Shown here piece after piece: positions 40,828 through 49,506 of a DNA stretch of 64,000 nt. The stretch lies in assembly GCA_910586705.1 (NCBI GenBank), contig CAJUJK010000001.1:244786-308785 (forward strand), written 5' to 3'. The position numbers and the translations under genes are program-made. The notes beneath the pieces were generated by a model. It did not search any database, was not told where the DNA came from, and saw only the letters and a program-made list of their open reading frames with translations. Position 1 is the first letter of the stretch. Every line of letters starts with the position of its first letter. The DNA is from an uncultured Lachnospiraceae bacterium. Lineage in GTDB: Bacteria; Bacillota; Clostridia; Lachnospirales; Lachnospiraceae.

Positions 40828-42564
40828 ATGAGCCGTTCCGCGCATCTGCTGCTTACGGGCATCTGTATGACGCTTGTACTGCTGTGCGGCTGTGGAGAGG
40901 AAGCGGCGCCCGCAAGCGCGCCTTCGGGACAGGAGGCGGAAAGTGCGGAGGAGCAGCGGGAACGGGAGCTTTCGGAACTGACGGCAGGGGAGACAAGCCT
41001 GTCGGTGGACGAGTTGTCGGATTATGCCATGGATGTGGCGGTGACCTATGAAGCGGACTTGAAGAAGCTGCAGTATTCGCTTACCATGCCGCTGATCCCA
41101 TCCAGTGACGACGCGTATCTGTATTTATTCAAGGCGGATACGTGGGAGGAGGACGCGGACGCGCTTAAGAAGGAGCCGGTCACGAGAGGGCGGAAAGACC
41201 GGGAGTGGGAGATCCGTTTCCCGTACCGGGACGCCTATCTGTATGAGCGGTTTATCCCGGCGGTTAAAATGGACGGAAACTATGTGCCGGTGGGCAGGAG
41301 CGTATATGTATCGAATCCCGAGGCGCTTGCCGGAAATCAGGAGCCGTATCCCGATAACGGCTCCAAGAAGGGGATTCTGTTGGATCCCACGATGCTGAGG
41401 ACGCCGGAACTGACGGATCTGGGCGTCAAACATGCGATTTATAATATTCCGCTTTCGCATATTATGGGGGAGACCAGCGATCCGACCTTCCCGACGATCA
41501 CTTACACTTACAAGGGAAGGAACTATGCCTTTAACGGGGCGGCGATCAACGGTTATGACGGGCTTTTCACTTACCTGTCCGAAATGGGGATGACGGCCAC
41601 CGCGGTGGTGCTGAACGACTGGAACGAGGCTTTCCCGGAGCTGATTCACCCGGATGCGAGGAATCAGGAGAGCGGCGCCTATTACTATATGTTTAACGCG
41701 GCTGAGGAGGAGGGAACGAGAACCATCGAGGCTGTGGCGGGCTTTCTGGCGGAACGCTATTCCAGCGGGGAGCACGGGATGATACATAGCTGGGTGATCG
41801 CCAACGAGATCAACCAGAACCGGGTCTGGAATTACATGAACACCCGTGACGTGATCCATTATACAAAAGAGTTTGAGAAGTCCTTCCGTATTTTTTATCA
41901 GGCGGTAAAAAGCCACTATGCGCAGGGCCGTGTGTATTTCAGCATTGACCATGCGTGGAACAGCAACGAGGGAGACAATTCCGGCTTTTTCAACGGCAGG
42001 GATATTCTGGCGGGATTCAATGAGGCGGCGCTTGCGCACGGCAACTATGACTGGGGCGTGGCGATCCACCCTTACCCGGAACCGCTTACCCGTGTGAATT
42101 ACTGGTCGCAGGAGTATGATAAGACGATAGACGCGCCCCACCTTTCCATTATGAATCTGAATGTGCTGACGGATGTGTTGTCCGAAGAGGCATATCTGGA
42201 CCGGGCGGGCGATGTGCGCAGCGTCACCATCACGGAGCTTGGCTTTTCTTCCGGCTCCGGGGAGCGGCTGCAGGCGGCGGCTTTCGCCTACTGCTATTAT
42301 ATAGTGGAGAACAATCCTTACGTGGACGCTTTTCTGATGAACCGGCAGACGGACGCGCCGGAAGAGGTGATGGCTGGACTTTCCTTCGGGGTGTATGAGT
42401 ATGATCATTCTGGGAAATATATCAAAGACGTGTTCTGCCATATCGACACGGACAGGGCGGGAGAGTACACGGATTTTATGCTGAATATTCTCGGTGCGGA
42501 CAGTCTGGAGGAGGCGCTTTCATGGGCGCAGGCGGACGGAACTCCCAAGTCGGAACAGTCTTGA
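40828..42564 (+). CDS. Lipoprotein with glycoside-hydrolase-like DUF5722 domain
   Basis: A 578-residue predicted lipoprotein: the hydrophobic signal HLLLTGICMTLVLL is followed by the lipobox LLCGC. After an Ala/Glu-rich linker there is a beta-domain (about 65-190) and then a TIM-barrel-like region (about 195-560) with DLGVKHAIYNIPLSHIMG, VIANEINQNRVWNYM, ISFYFSIDHAW-type strands, GVAIHPYPEPL and VTITELGFSSGSGE; the NE after strand 4 and TELG near the end are the acid positions expected in clan-A glycosidases. This fits DUF5722, whose substrate is unknown. AAGGAG (40813-40818) precedes ATG 40828. Neighbours are another lipoprotein and a glycosyltransferase. Confidence 0.75.
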   Translation: MSRSAHLLLTGICMTLVLLCGCGEEAAPASAPSGQEAESAEEQRERELSELTAGETSLSVDELSDYAMDVAVTYEADLKKLQYSLTMPLIPSSDDAYLYLFKADTWEEDADALKKEPVTRGRKDREWEIRFPYRDAYLYERFIPAVKMDGNYVPVGRSVYVSNPEALAGNQEPYPDNGSKKGILLDPTMLRTPELTDLGVKHAIYNIPLSHIMGETSDPTFPTITYTYKGRNYAFNGAAINGYDGLFTYLSEMGMTATAVVLNDWNEAFPELIHPDARNQESGAYYYMFNAAEEEGTRTIEAVAGFLAERYSSGEHGMIHSWVIANEINQNRVWNYMNTRDVIHYTKEFEKSFRIFYQAVKSHYAQGRVYFSIDHAWNSNEGDNSGFFNGRDILAGFNEAALAHGNYDWGVAIHPYPEPLTRVNYWSQEYDKTIDAPHLSIMNLNVLTDVLSEEAYLDRAGDVRSVTITELGFSSGSGERLQAAAFAYCYYIVENNPYVDAFLMNRQTDAPEEVMAGLSFGVYEYDHSGKYIKDVFCHIDTDRAGEYTDFMLNILGADSLEEALSWAQADGTPKSEQS

Positions 42565-42588
42565 AATGAGCGGAGCAGGGAGAAAAAG

Positions 42589-43344
42589 ATGAAAGTTTCG
42601 TTGCTGGTGACGGTTATAAATGCAAAAAAAACGCTCCCCATCACGCTGCGCAGTATAGAGGAGCAGGATTATCCCGATCTGGAAGCGGTGATTGTGGACG
42701 GCGGTTCCACGGACGGTACGGTGGAACTGATCAAAGAGTTTGCCGCAAGGATGGAAGGGCGTCGGGGATTTTCGGTGCGGTGGGTTTCGGAACCCGACGG
42801 CGGGCTTTACGATGCGATGAACAAGGCGTTTCGCATGAGCGCCGGGGATGTGGTTGCGGTCTGCAATGATAAATTATGTAAACCGCGTGCCGTCAGCAGA
42901 GTGATTGCCGCACTGGAACAGAGCGGCGCGGACTGCGTGGGCGTTCACGCGGATCTTGTCTATGTGGAAGGCGGGCGTGTGATCAGAGAGTGGCGTATGG
43001 GACAGGGACGGATTTCGGAGGGCTGGATGCCGGGGCATCCGACCCTTTTTCTGCGGCGCGCGGTGTATGAGAAATACGGGGCGTATGACACTTCCTACCG
43101 CTGCGCGGCGGACTATGAGTTTATGGTGCGCTTCCTGAAGGAGCCGGAAAATAAGCTCGCCTATGTGCCGGAGACGCTGGTGGCAATGTTCTACGGCGGC
43201 ACCAGCAATGCGGGACTTACGAACTATCTGGTGTCTTTCAGGGAGGGGTATCAGGCGCTTCGGAAAAACAGCGTGCCGCATCCGCTGTGGATTACGCTGA
43301 GAAGGACGCTGCGGGTGCTTTCGCAGTTTGGGAGCCGCCGCTGA
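42589..43344 (+). CDS. Family 2 glycosyltransferase
   Basis: A 251-residue single-domain GT2 enzyme resembling WcaA/EpsE-like transferases. Motifs are VSLLVTVINAKKTLPITLRS, EAVIVDGGSTDGTVELI, WVSEPDGGLYDAMNKAF (the nucleotide-contact DGGLYDAMNKG element), VCNDK where a DxD-type acid pair is usual, GWMPGHPTLFLRR and YRCAADYEFMVRFL. The VAVCNDK variant lacks the second acid of the metal site, which is also seen in some active members. It lies in a unit with two lipoproteins and an LspA-like gene, away from the main polymer locus, so it may act on a different glycan. AGGGAGAAAAAG precedes ATG 42589. Confidence 0.85.
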   Translation: MKVSLLVTVINAKKTLPITLRSIEEQDYPDLEAVIVDGGSTDGTVELIKEFAARMEGRRGFSVRWVSEPDGGLYDAMNKAFRMSAGDVVAVCNDKLCKPRAVSRVIAALEQSGADCVGVHADLVYVEGGRVIREWRMGQGRISEGWMPGHPTLFLRRAVYEKYGAYDTSYRCAADYEFMVRFLKEPENKLAYVPETLVAMFYGGTSNAGLTNYLVSFREGYQALRKNSVPHPLWITLRRTLRVLSQFGSRR

Positions 43345-43387
43345 CGCAAGGCGGAAAGAACGGGGAGACGACAGGAGGGAGAACGAT

Positions 43388-43852
43388 ATGGCAGTAATCG
43401 GGTTCGCGGCTCTGGCATGTGGGATTTTTGTGCTGGATCTGCTCTTAAAAAATCACATAGAAGAGAGTCTGGAGGAGGGGGAGGAGAAACCCTTCTGCAA
43501 GGGAAGACTTCTGATCAGAAAATATCATAACAAAGGCGCTTTTCTGGACATGGGGGAGGGCAGACAGGGGCTTGTGACCGCGCTGTCTCTCGGATTGACC
43601 CTGTTTATGACCATAATTTTTCTCGGTACCTTCAGTTTCCGGGGGAACTCTACCCTTAAGGCAGGGTTGGCGCTTCTGCTGGGCGGCGCCTACAGCAACA
43701 CCTACGATCGTCTGACCAGAAAATATGTGGTGGACTACGTCAGCTTTCCCGTGAAAAACGCGGGGTTCCGCAAGATTGTGTTCAATGTGTCGGACTTCTG
43801 CATTATGATCGGGGCGGTGCTTCTGGCAATCGGGGAGTCGAAGAGGAAATAG
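43388..43852 (+). CDS. LspA-like signal peptidase II family protein
   Basis: A 154-residue membrane protein with about four helices. The prolipoprotein signal peptidase motifs are present in diverged form: the DxxxK pair FVLDLLLK near the N-terminus, the NKGAF element, GGAYSNTYDR and VVDYVSF around the first catalytic Asp, and FNVSDFCIMIG with the second. Both aspartates are kept, so it may be a working peptidase, though it is far from typical LspA and is probably a paralogue of the housekeeping enzyme. It follows two lipoprotein genes, which would be natural substrates. AGGAGGGAG precedes ATG 43388. Confidence 0.78.
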   Translation: MAVIGFAALACGIFVLDLLLKNHIEESLEEGEEKPFCKGRLLIRKYHNKGAFLDMGEGRQGLVTALSLGLTLFMTIIFLGTFSFRGNSTLKAGLALLLGGAYSNTYDRLTRKYVVDYVSFPVKNAGFRKIVFNVSDFCIMIGAVLLAIGESKRK

Positions 43853-43909
43853 AGTGGATAAAAAGGAGCCGGGAGAATGTTTCCCGGCTCTGTGTATGTG
43901 CAAACGTAT

Positions 43910-44845
43910 TCAGACGGTGACGACCGTGCCGCTCTTTCCCTTCAGGGCTTCTTTCACGTCGCCAAGGGAGGTGATCAGCACTCTGCCGAGCGGATTTTCC
44001 TCCAGATAGGTGATGGCGGCTTCGATTTTCGGCAGCATGGTGCCCGTCTCGAACTGGCCCTCTTCGCACAGTTCTTTCGCCTGCCGGACCGTGAGGGAAG
44101 GGAGCGCCGTCTGGTCCGGCTTTCCGAAATTCCGGTAAACGCAGGGGACCCCTGTCAGAATAATCAGCTCATCGACATGAAGGCTTGCGGCGAGTCTGCC
44201 TGCCACAGCGTCCTTTTCGATGACCGCGGATGCGCCTTTTAAGACGTGGTTCTGTTCGATCACGGGAATACCGCCGCCGCCACATGCAATCACGATCTGA
44301 CCGGCTTCGGCAAGTGTGCGGATGGCGTCGATTTCCACGATGTCAATGGGGCTGGGAGCGGCGACCACCCGCCTGAATCCTTTGCCCGGTTCCTCTTTCA
44401 CAAAATTTCCCTTTTTGATTTCTGCGTCCGCGTCATCGGAGGACATGTAGCGCCCGATGACTTTGGTGGGATTGTAGAAGGCCTCGTCGTAGGGATCGAC
44501 GGTCACCTGCGTCAGGATGGTGCTGACGGTTTTTACGATACCGCGCCCCACCAGTTCCGCGCGGAGCGCATTCTGGATATCATACCCCACATAGCCCTGA
44601 CTCATGGCGGAGCAGACGCACATGGGCGCGGGCGTGTAGTCGGTGTAAACCCGGCGAAGCTCCGTCATCGCCTTGTGGATCATGCTGACCTGCCTTCCGT
44701 TGCTGTGGGTGATGGTGAGCTGGTAATCGGCTTCCACCAGATCCGCAAGCGCTCTGGCGGTCGTTTTCACCGCATCCCACTGTTCTAAAATTGTATAACC
44801 GAGCGCCTCATGTCCGAGAGAGACGACTGCTTTTTTCTTATTCAT
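43910..44845 (-). CDS. arcC: Carbamate kinase family protein with diverged active-site loops
   Basis: A 311-residue amino-acid-kinase-fold protein of normal carbamate kinase length. In characterised enzymes the reaction makes ATP from carbamoyl phosphate and ADP. The body is typical: VIACGGGGIPV, IEKDAVAGRLAA, LTGVPCVYRNFGKP and TMLPKIEAAITYL. Two loops differ from the classic family: ALGGNAL reads SLGHEAL at the N-terminus, and HGNGPQVG reads HSNGRQVS. A subgroup with LGH and HSNG loops exists, so this may mark a different substrate. No arginine deiminase or carbamoyltransferase gene is nearby. AAGGATC precedes the ATG; upstream of it the frame is open but unconserved. Transcribed alone, opposite to its neighbours. 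Confidence 0.88.
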   Translation of the reverse strand: MNKKKAVVSLGHEALGYTILEQWDAVKTTARALADLVEADYQLTITHSNGRQVSMIHKAMTELRRVYTDYTPAPMCVCSAMSQGYVGYDIQNALRAELVGRGIVKTVSTILTQVTVDPYDEAFYNPTKVIGRYMSSDDADAEIKKGNFVKEEPGKGFRRVVAAPSPIDIVEIDAIRTLAEAGQIVIACGGGGIPVIEQNHVLKGASAVIEKDAVAGRLAASLHVDELIILTGVPCVYRNFGKPDQTALPSLTVRQAKELCEEGQFETGTMLPKIEAAITYLEENPLGRVLITSLGDVKEALKGKSGTVVTV

Positions 44846-44895
44846 TTCACACTGATCCTTTCGCGTTTCGGATTTTTTGTATTTTGTATATTGCA

Positions 44896-44904
44896 AGTAT
44901 ATCA
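44896..44904 (-). promoter_or_regulatory. Extended -10 element for carbamate kinase
   Basis: On the minus strand TGATATACT gives an extended -10 about 50 bases before the kinase start. No clear -35 is seen. Confidence 0.4.
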
Positions 44905-45023
44905 AAACGGCGGGGCTTTGTATAGAATGGTTTTGCGAAAAATTATGTAAATTGATTATGGGTATTCGCCAAAAATAAAAAAAGAAAATTGGGTATATTT
45001 ATGCAAAATACACAAGAAAGAGT

Positions 45024-45052
45024 TTGACAATATATGGGATGGGAAGTATAAT
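45024..45052 (+). promoter_or_regulatory. Consensus sigma-A promoter
   Basis: TTGACA (45024-45029) and TATAAT (45047-45052) with a 17-base spacer: a perfect match. It drives the GGDEF/EAL gene through a ~90-base leader. The rest of the 305-base gap from 44846 is A+T-rich and holds nothing else recognisable. Confidence 0.85.
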
Positions 45053-45099
45053 GAAAGAATATTAGATATCATGTTGTAAAATGTATAAATATAAAATCT

Positions 45100-45150
45100 A
45101 AGGGAAGGGGGTGAAACCGGCGCCGCAGGTTAGCGGGCGCTGGTAGCAGG
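45100..45150 (+). promoter_or_regulatory. Structured leader of the GGDEF/EAL gene
   Basis: A strong ribosome-site-like purine run (45100-45110) lies 40 bases before ATG 45151, too far for normal use. Between them is an 8-base stem (45117-45124 with 45136-45143). A tiny GTG-started frame (45111-45146, 11 codons) could be a leader peptide. Either hairpin bridging or coupling could control translation. Confidence 0.45.
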
Positions 45151-46839
45151 ATGAGTTACCTGAGTATATTACAGGGAATGTCGCTGGAGCAGATTCAGTC
45201 AGTCATTGAAATTATGCAGCAGTCTTCTGAAGCATATATGTTTATTCTGGATCTGTCGGTGGATACCTATATGGTGGCGGAGAAGGCGACGAAGCGGTTC
45301 CCCTTCCAGTCTACTGTGATTGAGAACTGTTCGGAGACGCTAAAAAGCGTGGTGTATCCTTCTGATTATGAACGGCTGGCGGCGGAACTGGAGGAATGCC
45401 GGTCGGGAGAAAAGGACATCCACGCGCTGGAATACCGCTGGCTGGACCGCATGGGCAGGGTTGTCTGGATCAGCTGCAAGGGCACGGTAGTGACGGGCAC
45501 CGAGGGGCACAGGCTTTTGATCGGCGCGGTCACCGAGATGGGCGCAAAGGCGAAAGCCGACAATATCACAGGGCTTCGCAGAGAGGCGAGATTTCGTCTG
45601 GACATGGAATCGACGCTCCGGGACCAGCCGGAGTCTGTACGGTATCTGATGCGTATCGGTATCGACAATTTTAAAGAGATCAACGAGAAAGAGGGCGTGG
45701 AAGCCGGCGATGAAGTTTTGCGGGAGCTGGCGGAGTGCATCATAAAAACCGTGGATGAGAGCGTGGACATTTATCGTCTGGTGGCGGATGAGTTTATGAT
45801 TGCGGACACCGGGAAGGGTGTGTCGAAGGAACCGGGCGCCGTCTACAGACAGATTCAGAGATCCATAGCCGCCATGGCTGAGAGTAAGGAGTACAGCCGC
45901 TTTTATACTGTGTCAGCGGGCGTGCTGGAAACGGATTTTTCGGGCAGAAGCGTGGAGGAACTGATGCGGTATACGGAGTTCGCCCTGAATGAGGCGAAGC
46001 GCAACGGCAGAAACCAGATGGTTTCGTTTGACAGGGAAACCTTTGACGTATATCTGGAACGGCTCGACATCCGCAAACTTCTCAGACAGGACGTGAGCCA
46101 TGATTTCCGGGGATTTGAATTGTATTACCAGCCGATTGTCTCGGCGGAGGATTACAGACTGGTCGGCGCGGAGGCGCTGCTCCGGTGGAAAAATGAGAAA
46201 TTCGGCAATGTCTCTCCGGCGGTCTTTATCCCGGTTCTGGAGGAGAGCGGACTGATTATCCCGGTGGGACAGTATGTTCTCTGGGAGGCGGCGAAAACGT
46301 GCAAGAAGTGGAAAGAGTACATACCCGGATTTCATATCAATGTCAATCTGTCTTATGTGCAGCTCTACAAGAGCGACATGATGCATGATGTGGAGCGCTG
46401 TATCCGGGAAGTGGGGCTGGACCCGGAAAGTCTGGTACTGGAACTGACGGAGAGCGGCTATATTGAGACGAATGACAGAATCAAGGAACTGTTCAAGGAC
46501 CTGAAATCGAGAAATATTGATCTGGCGCTGGATGATTTTGGCACAGGCTATTCCAATATGCGCTATCTGAAGGAGATCGACGCCAAGACGGTGAAGATTG
46601 ACAGAAGCTTTGTGGTGCAGGCGCTTAAGAATGAATATGATTATAATATCATCAGCCACATCATAGATATGGTGCACAGTCTGGGTTCGGTTGTCTGCAT
46701 GGAGGGTATTGAGGAAAAGGAAGAACTTTCAAAAATGATGGCTACCAAGCCGGATATGATACAAGGCTATTATTTTGGGAAGCCCACACCCGCCGGGCAG
46801 TTTGAGAAAGAATTTTTACAGACTACAGATTCTCCCTGA
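45151..46839 (+). CDS. PAS-GGDEF-EAL protein, probable c-di-GMP phosphodiesterase
   Basis: A 562-residue soluble protein. Residues ~20-130 are PAS-like (SSEAYMFILDLSVDTYMVAE, HALEYRWLDRMGRVVWISCKG core), ~135-300 a GGDEF domain whose signature reads VADEF at 211-215, and ~310-555 an EAL domain with EALLRW (Glu341), NVNLSYVQL, LELTESGYIE, DDFGTGYSNMRYL, KIDRSF and GYYFGKP. The catalytic Gly-Gly of the cyclase is lost, while the EAL residues are all there, so the protein should degrade cyclic di-GMP, possibly with the GGDEF part sensing GTP. No membrane segment is seen. It overlaps the convergent LacI gene by 17 bases. Confidence 0.92.
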   Translation: MSYLSILQGMSLEQIQSVIEIMQQSSEAYMFILDLSVDTYMVAEKATKRFPFQSTVIENCSETLKSVVYPSDYERLAAELEECRSGEKDIHALEYRWLDRMGRVVWISCKGTVVTGTEGHRLLIGAVTEMGAKAKADNITGLRREARFRLDMESTLRDQPESVRYLMRIGIDNFKEINEKEGVEAGDEVLRELAECIIKTVDESVDIYRLVADEFMIADTGKGVSKEPGAVYRQIQRSIAAMAESKEYSRFYTVSAGVLETDFSGRSVEELMRYTEFALNEAKRNGRNQMVSFDRETFDVYLERLDIRKLLRQDVSHDFRGFELYYQPIVSAEDYRLVGAEALLRWKNEKFGNVSPAVFIPVLEESGLIIPVGQYVLWEAAKTCKKWKEYIPGFHINVNLSYVQLYKSDMMHDVERCIREVGLDPESLVLELTESGYIETNDRIKELFKDLKSRNIDLALDDFGTGYSNMRYLKEIDAKTVKIDRSFVVQALKNEYDYNIISHIIDMVHSLGSVVCMEGIEEKEELSKMMATKPDMIQGYYFGKPTPAGQFEKEFLQTTDSP

Positions 46840-47839
46840 TCCGTATGTCCACATCCACATAATTGTTTTCGGAGGCGGGCATTTCTCCCGTGGCAAGGCA
46901 GGCGAAGAGGATCGTGAGGGGGAGGGAACCCTGTTGAAAGGGCTGTTGGCAGATAGTGGCTGCGATCAGTCCTTTTTCCATATATTCCCGGGTGGTGGGA
47001 ACGAGATCGTTGGTTATGACAACTGTGTCATTTTTACGCGCAGATGCCTCGATCGCCTTGCAGCCGCCGTACACGCCGCCCGCGGTAAAATAAAAAGCGT
47101 TTATTTCGGGATGGTCTAAGAGAAGCTGTTTTGTCAGCTCAAAACTCACCCGGTCGTCGTCGTTGCTGTTGACGGTATCGACGATACGGATATTCGGGTG
47201 CGACGAGACGATATGGGCGAAACCGGCGATCCGTTCCGTGTGACAGAGAATATTCTGCGAGCCGGAGATGATGCCCACGCGCACCTCGCCTTTTGTCATC
47301 AGACGCATCAAGGCGCCGGCTGTCTCGCCGGAACGATAAAAATTACTGCCTACATAGGCGATCCGGCTGGCATTTTCGATATCGGTATTTAAGGTCACCA
47401 CGGGAATCCCCGCGCTGCCGAGACTGTCGATTTTTTCCCGCACGGCGCTGTCGTTGTAGGGGGAGATGGCAAGTCCGTTTATCCCTTCCGAGAGAAGCGC
47501 GTCTATGGCGTCGAGCTGCTGCTTTAGGCTGTACTCTGTCTGCTTTATGAGGACGCTGCAATTGTAGCCGGCAAGTTCTTCCGCCTTTTCGCGCACGCCT
47601 GCGAGAACGTCGTCAAAGAAAGGGTTGCCGACGCCTAAAAGCACGACGCCCAGCTTCAGATTCTTTTTCTGGGCGGCGAGAACAATCCCCGCCTTGTTCG
47701 GCTTGTAGTCGAGGGCGCGGACAATTTTCCGGATTTTTTCTTCTGTCTGGGGATTGACGTCGCCGCGGTGGTTTAACACGCGGTCTACCGTACCCCGGGA
47801 TACGCCGGCGAGAGCGGCGATTTCCTTGATGGTTGCCAT
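46823..47839 (-). CDS. LacI-family transcriptional regulator
   Basis: A 338-residue sugar-responsive repressor. The helix-turn-helix and hinge are at the N-terminus (ATIKEIAALAGVSRGTVDRV, then YKPNKAG), followed by a periplasmic-binding-type effector domain (LKLGVVLLGVGNPFFDDVL, GLAISPYNDSAV, GIPVVTLNTDI, VGSNFYRSGETAG, RVGIISGS). It is divergent from the xylulokinase gene with 189 bases between the starts, so it most likely controls that sugar operon. The R-G-T-V-D-R recognition helix is a less common variant than S-x-x-T-V-S-R. An AAGGAAGG ribosome site precedes the ATG; one upstream in-frame start is possible. Confidence 0.92.
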   Translation of the reverse strand: MATIKEIAALAGVSRGTVDRVLNHRGDVNPQTEEKIRKIVRALDYKPNKAGIVLAAQKKNLKLGVVLLGVGNPFFDDVLAGVREKAEELAGYNCSVLIKQTEYSLKQQLDAIDALLSEGINGLAISPYNDSAVREKIDSLGSAGIPVVTLNTDIENASRIAYVGSNFYRSGETAGALMRLMTKGEVRVGIISGSQNILCHTERIAGFAHIVSSHPNIRIVDTVNSNDDDRVSFELTKQLLLDHPEINAFYFTAGGVYGGCKAIEASARKNDTVVITNDLVPTTREYMEKGLIAATICQQPFQQGSLPLTILFACLATGEMPASENNYVDVDIRIRENL

Positions 47840-47907
47840 GATTAACCTTCCTTTCTCTGACAAGCGTAGCATATCAAGTGGAAATAGACAATGCGTTTGG
47901 CTGCAAT

Positions 47908-47935
47908 TTGTATAAAGTTACGAAAAAAATATACG
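47908..47935 (+). promoter_or_regulatory. Possible promoter and operator region of the sugar operon
   Basis: TTGTAT (47908-47913) and TATACG (47930-47935), 16-base spacer, are the best promoter match in the divergent gap. A short inverted repeat (47982-47986 with 47991-47995) downstream is a candidate site for the LacI protein. Confidence 0.4.
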
Positions 47936-48028
47936 GTATTGCTTTTACAGGCGTGACAGCTTATCATGGAAACAGAAGGATCGTGCACGGGCACGGAAAA
48001 TTTTAGCAGAAAGAATTGGAGGGTAAAA

Positions 48029-49504
48029 ATGCTTTATATTGGGGTGGATTTGGGTACAAGCGCCGTGAAGCTTCTTTTGATGGAGGGAGACGGCAGAATC
48101 GTCAATATTGTATCGAAGGAATATCCGCTGTATTTCCCGCATCCGGGGTGGTCTGAGCAGAAGCCGGAGGACTGGTACGCGCAGAGTATCGCGGGGATCA
48201 AGGAGCTGATCGCGGATGTGGACAAGAGCCAGATTGCGGGCATCAGTTTCGGCGGGCAGATGCACGGGCTTGTGATTCTGGATGAGAAGGACGAGGTGAT
48301 CCGTCCCGCGATTCTCTGGAATGACGGCAGGACCACGGAGGAGTGCGATTATTTAAACAACGAGATCGGAAAGGATAAGCTGTCCGAATATACGGCGAAT
48401 ATTTCCTTTACCGGCTTTACCGCGCCGAAGGTGCTCTGGGTGAAGAACAAGGAGCCGGAGAACTTCGCGAGGATCAAAAAGATCATGCTCCCCAAGGACT
48501 ATATCGCGTACAAGCTGACAGGGGTGCACTGTACGGACGTCTCCGACGCTTCCGGTATGCTTCTGTTTGACGTGAAGAACCGCTGCTGGTCTAAGGAGAT
48601 GTGCGAGATCTGCGGCGTGCGGGAAGAACAGCTTGCCAAGATTTACGAGAGCTATGAGACGGTGGGATGCGTGCTGCCTGAGATTGCAAAGGAACTCGGC
48701 ATTCCTGAAAATGTAAAAGTGGCGGCGGGCGGCGGCGACAACGCGGCGGCGGCTGTGGGAACCGGCACGGTGGGAGACGGCATGTGCAATATCTCCCTCG
48801 GCACCAGCGGCACCATCTTTATTTCATCGGACAAATTCGGCGTGGATAAGTTCAACGCCCTTCACGCTTTTGCCCACGCGGACGGGCACTATCACCTGAT
48901 GGGCTGTATGCTCAGCGCGGCGTCCTGCAACAAGTGGTGGATGGACGATATCATCGGCACGGAGAAGTATGCGGACGAGCAGAAGGCGATCACAGACGAT
49001 AAGCTGGGTGAGAACCATGTGTACTTCCTGCCTTACCTGATGGGAGAGCGTTCCCCGCACAACGATCCCGACGCGAGAGGCACCTTTATCGGCATGACCA
49101 TGGATACCACGAGGGCGGACATGACGCAGGCGGTGCTTGAGGGCGTGGCGTTCGCGCTGAGAGATTCCCTTGAGGTGGCGAGGTCCCTCGGCATTCATAT
49201 CGAGCGGACGAAGATTTGCGGCGGCGGCGCGAAAAGCCCGCTCTGGAAACGGATGATCGCCAACATTATGAACTTGAAAGTGGATGTGATCGAGAGCGAG
49301 GAAGGTCCTGCTATGGGCGGCGCGATGCTGGCGGCGGTTGCCTGCGGTGAGTACGAAAGCGTGGAGGAAGCGGCGGCGAAGATCGTGAAGATTGTGGATA
49401 CGGTAGAGCCGGAACCTGCCCTTGTCGAGAAATACGAGAAGAGATACCAGCAGTTTAAGCAGATTTATCCGACCTGCAAGGAACTGTTTGGGAAACTGAG
49501 ATAA
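48029..49504 (+). CDS. xylB: Xylulokinase-type FGGY sugar kinase
   Basis: Phosphorylates a ketose (D-xylulose in characterised XylB) with ATP. The 491-residue length is standard. The FGGY motifs are present: LYIGVDLGTSAVKLLLMEG, QKPEDWYAQSI, GISFGGQMHGLV, AILWNDGRTTEEC, VAAGGGDNAAAAVGTGTV, GERSPHNDPDARGTF and the adenine-site ICGGGAKSPLW. TTGGAGGG precedes ATG 48029; the frame continues ~60 bases upstream without similarity. Its neighbours are a DUF4867 protein and a fucose/arabinose-isomerase-like enzyme rather than XylA, so the true substrate may be another ketose such as ribulose or fuculose. Confidence 0.93.
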   Translation: MLYIGVDLGTSAVKLLLMEGDGRIVNIVSKEYPLYFPHPGWSEQKPEDWYAQSIAGIKELIADVDKSQIAGISFGGQMHGLVILDEKDEVIRPAILWNDGRTTEECDYLNNEIGKDKLSEYTANISFTGFTAPKVLWVKNKEPENFARIKKIMLPKDYIAYKLTGVHCTDVSDASGMLLFDVKNRCWSKEMCEICGVREEQLAKIYESYETVGCVLPEIAKELGIPENVKVAAGGGDNAAAAVGTGTVGDGMCNISLGTSGTIFISSDKFGVDKFNALHAFAHADGHYHLMGCMLSAASCNKWWMDDIIGTEKYADEQKAITDDKLGENHVYFLPYLMGERSPHNDPDARGTFIGMTMDTTRADMTQAVLEGVAFALRDSLEVARSLGIHIERTKICGGGAKSPLWKRMIANIMNLKVDVIESEEGPAMGGAMLAAVACGEYESVEEAAAKIVKIVDTVEPEPALVEKYEKRYQQFKQIYPTCKELFGKLR

Positions 49505-49506
49505 CA

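Noticed and set aside
43910..44845. Arginine deiminase pathway operon
   Set aside because: Only a carbamate kinase-like gene is present; no arcA, arcB or antiporter is seen and its active-site loops differ.
45053..45150. Possible c-di-GMP (GEMM) or cobalamin riboswitch before the GGDEF/EAL gene
   Set aside because: A GGTAGC...GTTACC-like end is present, but the other conserved blocks of either class are missing and the leader is too short.
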